A stretch of DNA of 20,123 nucleotides from JANQKX01 sp039028695 (lineage in GTDB: Bacteria > Pseudomonadota > Alphaproteobacteria > Kiloniellales > Kiloniellaceae), in NCBI GenBank assembly GCA_039028695.1, contig JBCCHN010000093.1, positions 1-20,123 of the forward strand, written 5' to 3'. A model generated the notes under the pieces. That model did not search any database. It had not been told where the DNA came from and saw nothing but the letters and a program-made list of their open reading frames with translations. The position numbers and the translations under genes were made by a program. Of this stretch, positions 14,635 through 20,123 are shown one piece after another; the stretch's first letter is position 1; each line of letters opens with the position of its first letter.

Positions 14635-15266
14635 GACGGGGTGCCCGCGATCGCGTTGACGGCCGCAGCGGCCAGGGCACTGCCACCCCGGCGGCCTTTC
14701 AGGGTCAGAAAGGGCACGCCGTCATGGTCGTCTATCAAGGCATCCTTGGATTCGGCGGCGCCCACGAAACCCACCGGAAAGGCGAGAATGGCCGCCGGGC
14801 GCGGCGCCCCCTCGGCCAAGAGCTCAAGCAATCGAAAAAGCGCGGTGGGCGCATTGCCAATGGCAACCACCCCATCGGCGAGATGGGGAAGCCACAAATC
14901 GACAGCCGCGGCCGAGCGGGTCGTTCCCGCAGCCGCTGCCCGCGCCAGCACGTCTGGATCGTTGAGGGTGCACAAAATCCGGTTTTCAGCCGGCAAGCGG
15001 GAGGCGATAACGCCCTGCACCACCATTTCGCAGTCCGCCAAGACCGGCGCGCCCGCGACAAGGGCCGAACGGCCCCGCTCGACAACATCGTCACTAAAGG
15101 CGAGGTCCTCGGCAATCTCGGGCATGCCGCAGGCATGCACCAGACGCTCCACCACCGGCGCAAAATCGCCGGGAAAACGATCCAAGTCCGTGGCGGCTCG
15201 CACCAGCTCGAAAGAACGGCGATAGATTGCCTGGGGGTCGTTCAAGTAGTGATAGCGCGCCGTCAT
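14631..15266 (-). CDS. cobH: Precorrin-8X methylmutase
   Basis: This 211-residue enzyme (CobH/CbiC) moves the C11 methyl group to C12, forming the (hydrogeno/co)byrinic acid skeleton. The catalytic His is H44 in RLVHACGMPEI. Other family blocks are DPQAIYRRSFELVR, VLADCEMVVQGV, LWLPHLADGVVAIGNAPTAL, and AFPVGFVGAAESKDAL. The ATG at 15266 is preceded by a weak GGTTGAG ribosome site. It follows cbiX after a 54-base gap, the only sizeable gap in this operon, and overlaps cobL by ATGA. Confidence 0.96.
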   Translation of the reverse strand: MTARYHYLNDPQAIYRRSFELVRAATDLDRFPGDFAPVVERLVHACGMPEIAEDLAFSDDVVERGRSALVAGAPVLADCEMVVQGVIASRLPAENRILCTLNDPDVLARAAAAGTTRSAAAVDLWLPHLADGVVAIGNAPTALFRLLELLAEGAPRPAAILAFPVGFVGAAESKDALIDDHDGVPFLTLKGRRGGSALAAAAVNAIAGTPS

Positions 15267-15331
15267 CTCAACCGTTATGCCAATAAAATCGGACTTGTTT
15301 TTACAAAGACCCTTGGGTTCTCAAACCGATT
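15267..15331 (-). promoter_or_regulatory. Possible intercistronic hairpin structure between cbiX and cobH
   Basis: In the leftward transcript, AAUCGG (15331-15326) can pair with CCGAUU (15292-15287), followed by UUAUU. Nested short stems ACCC/GGGU and UUGU/ACAA lie between. It could act as a weak attenuator or processing site between cbiX and the rest of the operon. Stems are short, so this is tentative. Confidence 0.25.
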
Positions 15332-16406
15332 CTTTTTTCATGGAGGTTGGGCCCAGCGGGTGGTCCGCATGGGGATAGGGATGATGATGGTGGTCATGAC
15401 CGTGACCATGTCCATGTCCATGCCCATGATCATGACCATGAGAGCGGTGATGCCCATGTGAGTGATCGTGAGAATGATCGTGCGCATGATCGTGGGAATG
15501 TCCGTGATCATGGTCGTGGGTGGACGCCGGCCCAGTGCCGATCCCTTCAACGTGGTGGTGGTGGCTTTCTTGAGGCAGCCCCACTTCGGTCTCGAATCCC
15601 AGAACCTGCTCGCGGTATTTGCAAAGCTTACAGTTCATCAGGTTCTCGCCGCTTTGAATTTCCAGCACCCGTTCGGCAAAGGCATCCAGGACCGAGGGAT
15701 GATCGTTCAAGTAGGACGCTTTGATAAATTCGATGTTCGGGTGCCGGGCCGCGACCTTGTCCGTATAGTCGTAGATGCGCTTGACCAGAATTCCCGTGAA
15801 GAGGAAATAGGGAAAGACCACGATGCGCTTAAAGCCCAGTTTGGCCGCCTGTTCCAAGCCAGGCTCAACCAAGGGAAAGGTGACGCCGGAATAACAGGTT
15901 TCCCCCCAGCCAAAGCCGAAGCCTTCCCACAAGAGGCGCATGACCTTGGCCACGTTAGAGTTGGCGTCCGGATCCGAAGCGCCCCGGCCCACCACCATCA
16001 ACAATGTCTCGTGGCGGGAGATATGATCGCCGGCCGCCTCAATGGCTTTTTCGATACGGTCCCCCGCCGCTTTGATGAGTTTGGGGTCCACCGCCAGTTC
16101 CCGGCCGTAGTGGATCTCCATTTGGGGGTGCTCGGCCTGATAGGTGTTCAGCACGGAGGGGATATCATTTTTGGCGTGTCCGGCGGCAAAGAGCATGCCC
16201 GGAATGGCCAAAACCTCGTCATGGGCGGCGGCACGCAAGTTATCCAAACCATCGCGGATGATGGGCGTGGCGAATTCCAAAAAACCGCTCTCGACCTGGA
16301 ATTGGGGCAAGCGTTCTTTAATACCGGCAGCAACAGATTGGAATTCCCGCACCGCGTCTTCGTCCCGGCTGCCATGGCCACAGACCATCACGCCCACTTT
16401 TGTCAT
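15321..16406 (-). CDS. cbiX: Sirohydrochlorin cobaltochelatase CbiX, long form with MXCXXC motif and His-rich tail
   Basis: This 361-residue enzyme inserts Co2+ into sirohydrochlorin, committing precorrin-2 to the cobalt-early route. It has the two-lobed class II chelatase fold. The N lobe carries VMVCGHGSRD with the likely metal-binding H11 and MLFAAGHAKNDIPSVL with H77. The second lobe carries VVGRGASDPDANSNVAKV and VVFPYFLFTGILVKRIYDY. Residues 257-262 are MNCKLC, the MXCXXC motif known in Bacillus CbiX to hold an Fe-S centre. HHHH follows at 282-285, and then a tail at 297-349 has 27 His in 53 residues, mostly HD/HG/HS dipeptides. The start at 16406 is fixed by a GGAGG ribosome site; an in-frame start at 16433 lacks one. 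It heads the six-gene leftward operon and diverges from cbiB. Confidence 0.96.
   Translation of the reverse strand: MTKVGVMVCGHGSRDEDAVREFQSVAAGIKERLPQFQVESGFLEFATPIIRDGLDNLRAAAHDEVLAIPGMLFAAGHAKNDIPSVLNTYQAEHPQMEIHYGRELAVDPKLIKAAGDRIEKAIEAAGDHISRHETLLMVVGRGASDPDANSNVAKVMRLLWEGFGFGWGETCYSGVTFPLVEPGLEQAAKLGFKRIVVFPYFLFTGILVKRIYDYTDKVAARHPNIEFIKASYLNDHPSVLDAFAERVLEIQSGENLMNCKLCKYREQVLGFETEVGLPQESHHHHVEGIGTGPASTHDHDHGHSHDHAHDHSHDHSHGHHRSHGHDHGHGHGHGHGHDHHHHPYPHADHPLGPTSMKKESV
15360..15518 (-). repeat. Low-complexity His-codon repeat tract in cbiX
   Basis: This stretch encodes alternating His with Asp, Gly or Ser. On the plus strand it appears as repeated CATG-, GTGATC- and CCATGT-like hexamers. 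The short near-repeats suggest expansion by slippage, so tail length may vary between strains. The tract also opens false reading frames on both strands. Confidence 0.75.
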
Positions 16407-16560
16407 TTTTTCCTCCGTTAGACTGAAACCCAAGGGGGGTGTGGGATCAGCCTTTCCATACGCCTAGCGGCGGCACTCTATACGTCATCATCTGTAAAAG
16501 AAAAGCGCTCTCTCGCGGCTTGGTCGTTGACCCGGCAAATTTGTATGCCATTCTCCGCCC
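16407..16560. promoter_or_regulatory. Divergent promoter region between cbiX and cbiB
   Basis: This 154-base gap must hold the start signals for the leftward cbiX operon and rightward cbiB. The only strong element I see is the cbiX GGAGG ribosome site at 16412-16416. A weak leftward TATAGA lies near 16470, and there is a TTGACC at about 16527 without a good -10. I find no cobalamin riboswitch box here on either strand. Confidence 0.4.
16412..16416 (-). promoter_or_regulatory. Ribosome binding site deciding the cbiX start
   Basis: GGAGG on the minus strand lies 5 bases before the ATG at 16406. It is one of the few perfect Shine-Dalgarno matches in the window and excludes the longer frame starting at 16433. 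Confidence 0.8.
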
Positions 16561-17559
16561 ATGCTGCTCGAGGCCCTTGCCGGGTTCCCCACCGGTTCCT
16601 TCCTCCTTTGGACAATGCTCCTGGCCTTTGGCTTTGACCTTTTGCTGGGCGACCCTCCTTGGCTCTACCGCGTCATCCCTCACCCGGTGGCCCTGATCGG
16701 GCGCTTTATCGATTGGGGAGAAGCCATCCTTAACCGGCAGGGCGACAGTGGACGGCGGCGTTATCTTAGGGGCCTCTGCCTGACCTTGATCACCGTGACC
16801 TTCGCGGCCATCGTTGGCCTCGTCGTACAGTGGGCCTGCGGCCACCTGCCCTGGAGCTGGGCGATCGAGGCGTTAATCGCTTCCAGCCTTCTGGCCTTTA
16901 GGGGTCTGCACGATCATGTGCGCGCCGTGGCCGAGGGTTTAGCAGAGAGCTTGACGGCGGGGCAGCTTGCGGTCGGCAAGATTGTCGGGCGGGATCCGGA
17001 CAGCCTGGACGAGGCAGGGGTCGCCCGCGCGGCCGCGGAATCCTTGGCGGAGAACTTTTCCGACGGTGTGGTCGCACCGTTATTTTGCTTTACCCTTTTC
17101 GGCCTGCCGGGCCTTTGCGCCTATAAGGCGCTGAATACTTTGGACAGCATGATCGGCTATCGAAATCAGCGCTACGAGGACTTCGGCAGGGCGGCGGCCC
17201 GACTGGACGACTGGGTGAATTGGCTACCCGCCCGATTGGCCGGCGGCCTGATGGTCCTGGCGGCAGCCCTTACTCCCGGTGCCGACGCCAAACGGGCCTG
17301 GCGGGCCATGCGCCGCGACGCGCCCAAGCACCGTTCTCCCAACGCGGGCTGGCAAGAAGCCGCTTTGGCCGGGGCGCTAGATTTTGCCCTGGCCGGACCT
17401 CGCCACTATCCGGGCGAGGTGGTGGACGACCCTTGGATGGGCGATGGGCGACGGGACCTGACCGCCCATGACTTGAGAGACGCCTTGGGCCTTTACCGGG
17501 CTGCCGGCGCCATTATTGCGATCACCATAGGGGCCGTGGCCTTTCTCTTCTCGCTCTAA
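16561..17559 (+). CDS. cbiB: Adenosylcobinamide-phosphate synthase CbiB (CobD)
   Basis: This 332-residue inner-membrane protein attaches the (R)-1-amino-2-propanol phosphate arm to adenosylcobyric acid. Family features are the N-terminal LLLGDPPWLYRVIPHPVALIGR at 27-48, RGLHDHVRAVAEGL, VARAAAESLAENFSDGVVAPLF at about 154-175, and YKALNTLDSMIGYRNQRYEDFG. The block RRDAPKHRSPNAGWQEAALAG leads to the C-terminal membrane segment. Several hydrophobic stretches are visible (about 10-30, 75-95, 100-115 and 310-330). It has its own promoter, facing away from cbiX, and its stop overlaps the cobO stop tail-to-tail in the four bases CTAA at 17556-17559. Confidence 0.95.
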   Translation: MLLEALAGFPTGSFLLWTMLLAFGFDLLLGDPPWLYRVIPHPVALIGRFIDWGEAILNRQGDSGRRRYLRGLCLTLITVTFAAIVGLVVQWACGHLPWSWAIEALIASSLLAFRGLHDHVRAVAEGLAESLTAGQLAVGKIVGRDPDSLDEAGVARAAAESLAENFSDGVVAPLFCFTLFGLPGLCAYKALNTLDSMIGYRNQRYEDFGRAAARLDDWVNWLPARLAGGLMVLAAALTPGADAKRAWRAMRRDAPKHRSPNAGWQEAALAGALDFALAGPRHYPGEVVDDPWMGDGRRDLTAHDLRDALGLYRAAGAIIAITIGAVAFLFSL

Positions 17560-18194
17560 AACTCAACACCCTTTTGCGCCTTGACCCCCTGCTCACGGAA
17601 GGGGTGTTTCACCAAGGCCATCTCGGTGACAAGGTCGGCAACCTCGATCAATTCCGGTTTCGCGTTGCGGCCGGTCACCACCACATGCAGATCTTCAGGC
17701 CGATTGTCCAAAAAGGCCACCACTTCTTCCAACGGCAGATAGCTATAGCGCAGGACGATATTGAGTTCGTCCAGGACCACCATGTCGTATTTTGGATCAG
17801 GACCGCGACAGTCCTCAATCATGCGCTTTGAGGTCTCCCAAGCGTTTTGCGCCGCTTGGATGTCCCGTGCGCGGTCCTGGGTATCCCATGTAAAACCCTC
17901 GCCCATGGTGCGGATCTCAACCTGATCGGGGAAGTGCTCGAGAACGGCACGCTCGCCGGTCTCCCATTTACCCTTAACATATTGCACCACGCCCACCTTC
18001 ATGCCATTGCCGATGGCGCGCACCGCCAAACCGAAAGCAGCGGTGGATTTGCCCTTGCCCTTGCCGGTGTGGACGATCAAGAGGCCCTTTTCCTTGGTCT
18101 TGTCGGCCAACATTTTGTCCCGCGCGACCTTGCGCTTGCGGGCTTTTTCATTGGCCCGCTCGTTGATTTCGGCTTCGCTCAATTCCTCAGTCAT
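17556..18194 (-). CDS. cobO: Cob(I)yrinic acid a,c-diamide adenosyltransferase
   Basis: This 212-residue cytoplasmic enzyme transfers the 5'-deoxyadenosyl group from ATP to cobalt in corrins (CobO/CobA-Salmonella/BtuR family). The unusual family P-loop GKGKGKST is at 44-51 after LLIVHT. It is followed by AAFGLAVRAIGNGMKVGVVQYVKG, the Walker-B-like DMVVLDELNIVLRY, and VVVTGRNAKPELIEVADLVTEM, ending in the conserved HPFREQGVKAQKGVEF. A charged helical N-terminus (1-35) is normal for the proteobacterial form. It overlaps the cobN stop by ATGA, and cobN-cobO adjacency is common in alphaproteobacteria. Confidence 0.97.
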   Translation of the reverse strand: MTEELSEAEINERANEKARKRKVARDKMLADKTKEKGLLIVHTGKGKGKSTAAFGLAVRAIGNGMKVGVVQYVKGKWETGERAVLEHFPDQVEIRTMGEGFTWDTQDRARDIQAAQNAWETSKRMIEDCRGPDPKYDMVVLDELNIVLRYSYLPLEEVVAFLDNRPEDLHVVVTGRNAKPELIEVADLVTEMALVKHPFREQGVKAQKGVEF

Positions 18195-20123
18195 CTCACC
18201 TCTTCCATCTGTTCCGCCGCCAATTGACGCAGCGCCGTGGCAGCCGAATTGGAGCGAGGCTTCCAGAGGCCCCGATCCAAGGCCTCGATCAGCCGTTCTG
18301 CCATCTCGCGCAGGGCCGCTGGGTTTTTATCCAGCAAAAACTCCTGAACCGCCGGGTCGCCCAAATAGGCCTCGTAGACAGCGTCAAAGTGGTGATCCGA
18401 TACCGCCCGCGCCGTCGCTGCAAAAGCAAAAAGATAGTCCACCGTGGCGGCCATTTCAAAGGCCCCTTTATAGCCGTGCCGCATCACCCCGGCGATCCAC
18501 TTGGGGTTCACCACCCGGGCCCGCACAACCCGGCCCACTTCTTCTTCAAGGCTGCGGATTTTTGGGCTTTCCGGCCGGGAATGGTCATTGTGGTAAGCCT
18601 TGGGCCGCTGACCGGAAAGATGATGAACCGCGGCGCTGAGCCCGCCCTCGAACTGATAGTAGTCGTCCGAATCCAATAGGTCGTGTTCCCGATTGTCCTG
18701 GTTATGGACCACGGCCTGCACGGTGCCCAAACGGGCCTTGAATAGGCCATGCGCTGCCTCACCGGCGGCACCAGCGCCATAGGCATAGCCACCCCAAGCA
18801 ATGTAGGCCTTCGCCAAATCCGCTTCCTCGCGCCAACCCCGTTCGTCGATCAGGGCTTGCAAACCTGCCCCATAGGCCCCCGGCATGGAGCCAAAGACAC
18901 GGAAAGCTGCCCGACGTCCGGCGGCGGCCTCGGCTTCGCCTTGCGCCATGAATCTCTCCCGGTCGTCTCGGACCCGTGCCGCCAAGGGATTCATCTCCGC
19001 CGGCTCGTCCAAAGCGGCCACCGCTCGCACGGCTGAATCCACCAAATCGATTTGCGCTGGGAAGGCATCCCGGAAAAAGCCGGAAACCCGCAAGATCACA
19101 TCCACACGGGGCCGCTCCAGGACCGTAAGCGGCAAAACCTCAAATCCCGTCACCCTACGGGAGGCCGTCTCCCAGGTGGGCCGCACCCCCATAAGGGCCA
19201 AGACCTGGGCAATATCATCGCCGCCGGTGCGCATGTTGGCCGTACCCCAAGCGGATACCGCCAGACGTTCGGGCCAGGCCCCCTCCTCCTGCCGGTAGCG
19301 ATCGATAAGGAGACTGGCCGATTTCCAACCCAAGGTCCAAGCGGCGGGCGTCGGTACGGTGCGGCTGTCCAGGGAATAAAAATTCCGCCCCGTGGGCAAG
19401 ACATCCAAGCGGCCGCGCGTCGGCGCACCGGAGGGTCCCGGCACCAAAAAGCGACCATCGAGAGCGGTCAAAACACCATTGATCTCCTCGGCGCCCGATC
19501 TGGTCACAGCGGGCCGGACGGCGCTTTCAATGTGATCCAGAACCTGGCGCGTACGCTGCCAGATTTCGTCCACCAGTTGACCGCCGGAGACGAGCTTCGA
19601 CAGCAAGCCTTCCAGCCGTTCGACCGTATCGCCCGTCGTGCGCCAGGTCCCATCACCCATCAAAACCTGAGGACGCGGCCCAGCCCAAGGCGCCCCCATA
19701 TCACAGTCCAAGGGGTCAAAGCCTGTTAGCCCCAGATCCGCCGCCAAGGCGCGCAACAGGGAGTCATGGCCGCCCTCCCCACTCCCGCGCGGCAGACGGG
19801 TCAAGGCCACCAGCAGGTCGGTGAGTTGATCGCCCTCGGGGGCCGCACCGAAGATGTGCAGGCCATCGCGGATCTGCATCTCCTTCAATTCGCAAAGATA
19901 GTTGTCCAGCTTGGCCAGCTTTTCCTCTGCGCCGTCACCTTGTGCGATGCCGCAATCTTGATCCAGCCCGATGCTCTCGGTCAGGGATAGGATTTCCTCG
20001 CGCAGAACCTTCAGACGCCGCGGATCCACGCCGGCGGCCTCGTAGTATTCGTCCACCAAGAGTTCCAAATCCGCGAGCGGACCGTAACTCTCCGCCCGGG
20101 TCAGGGGCGGGGTTAGATGATCC
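18191..20123 (-). CDS. cobN: Cobaltochelatase subunit CobN (partial, N-terminus beyond window end)
   Basis: The frame is open to the right window edge and gives about 643 C-terminal residues of a protein that is usually around 1,250. CobN is the porphyrin-binding large subunit of the ATP-dependent late cobaltochelatase CobN-CobS-CobT, related to magnesium chelatase subunit ChlH/BchH. Recognisable stretches are PPLTRAESYGPLADLE near the edge, LLVDEYYEAAGVDPRRL, and FYSLDSRTVPTPAAWTLGWK. Further on are WGTANMRTGGDDIAQVLALMG, LPLTVLERPRVDVILRVSGF, FRDAFPAQIDLVDSAVRAVA and WIAGVMRHGYKGAFEMAATV. The true start is outside; the first in-frame TTG at 20068 is internal, since conserved family sequence continues upstream of it. 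cobS and cobT are not in this window. It is translationally coupled to cobO. Confidence 0.96.
   Translation of the reverse strand, partial: DHLTPPLTRAESYGPLADLELLVDEYYEAAGVDPRRLKVLREEILSLTESIGLDQDCGIAQGDGAEEKLAKLDNYLCELKEMQIRDGLHIFGAAPEGDQLTDLLVALTRLPRGSGEGGHDSLLRALAADLGLTGFDPLDCDMGAPWAGPRPQVLMGDGTWRTTGDTVERLEGLLSKLVSGGQLVDEIWQRTRQVLDHIESAVRPAVTRSGAEEINGVLTALDGRFLVPGPSGAPTRGRLDVLPTGRNFYSLDSRTVPTPAAWTLGWKSASLLIDRYRQEEGAWPERLAVSAWGTANMRTGGDDIAQVLALMGVRPTWETASRRVTGFEVLPLTVLERPRVDVILRVSGFFRDAFPAQIDLVDSAVRAVAALDEPAEMNPLAARVRDDRERFMAQGEAEAAAGRRAAFRVFGSMPGAYGAGLQALIDERGWREEADLAKAYIAWGGYAYGAGAAGEAAHGLFKARLGTVQAVVHNQDNREHDLLDSDDYYQFEGGLSAAVHHLSGQRPKAYHNDHSRPESPKIRSLEEEVGRVVRARVVNPKWIAGVMRHGYKGAFEMAATVDYLFAFAATARAVSDHHFDAVYEAYLGDPAVQEFLLDKNPAALREMAERLIEALDRGLWKPRSNSAATALRQLAAEQMEEVR

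Noticed and set aside
15462..16421. 319-codon plus-strand frame opposite cbiX
   Set aside because: Antisense shadow created by high GC and the His-codon repeats; CbiX on the other strand is unambiguous.
16407..16560. Cobalamin riboswitch between cbiX and cbiB
   Set aside because: The region is shorter than a normal riboswitch plus expression platform, and no B12-box-like core is visible.
1..20123. CRISPR arrays, tRNA or rRNA genes, phage or integrase genes
   Set aside because: No regularly spaced direct repeats, no tRNA-like cloverleaf or rRNA sequence, and no recombinase-like frames were seen.

Overview
The window looks like a chromosome segment from an alphaproteobacterium, most likely Rhodospirillales. 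The GC-rich coding DNA, the PhaR-type regulator beside a PhaC/PhaE-like polyhydroxyalkanoate (PHA) synthase, and the cobalamin gene content (CbiG-CobJ fusion, CbiD, His-tailed CbiX, CobN-CobO) all fit that placement. I cannot name a genus from sequence alone.

Layout. (1) 1-2242 is a PHA storage locus. A PHA synthase catalytic subunit (cut by the window start) and a small PhaE-like partner read leftward, and the repressor phaR reads rightward from a shared divergent promoter region. (2) 2295-4887 holds a PAS-GGDEF-EAL signalling protein (leftward, probably a c-di-GMP phosphodiesterase with a degenerate GGDEF) and a small unrecognised protein (rightward). They are separated by a very AT-rich control region with repeated motifs. 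(3) 4923-20123 is a large cobalamin (vitamin B12) cluster in five transcription blocks: cobA-cobB-cobalt transporter (leftward), cbiD-cobK (rightward), cbiX-cobH-cobL-cobI-cbiG/cobJ-cobM (leftward), cbiB (rightward) and cobN-cobO (leftward; cobN is cut by the window end).

The B12 genes cover uroporphyrinogen III methylation (CobA), early cobalt insertion (CbiX), the ring methylations, contraction and reduction (CobI, CobJ, CobM, CbiG, CbiD, CobK, CobL, CobH), a,c-amidation (CobB), corrin adenosylation (CobO), the aminopropanol-arm step (CbiB) and metal supply (an HX4DH nickel/cobalt permease). No CobG or CobF is seen. CbiG and CbiD together with CbiX point to the cobalt-early (anaerobic-type) route, yet the cluster also holds CobN, the large subunit of the late, ATP-dependent cobaltochelatase. 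Within blocks the genes are tightly coupled: six junctions are 4-base ATGA overlaps, and two convergent pairs overlap by exactly 4 bases at their stop codons.

The most striking non-gene object is a 278-bp element at 7875-8152 in the divergent cobA/cbiD promoter. It has 33-bp terminal inverted repeats flanked by TA and two long internal hairpin arms, as expected of a miniature inverted-repeat transposable element (MITE). It sits directly against the cobA start codon.
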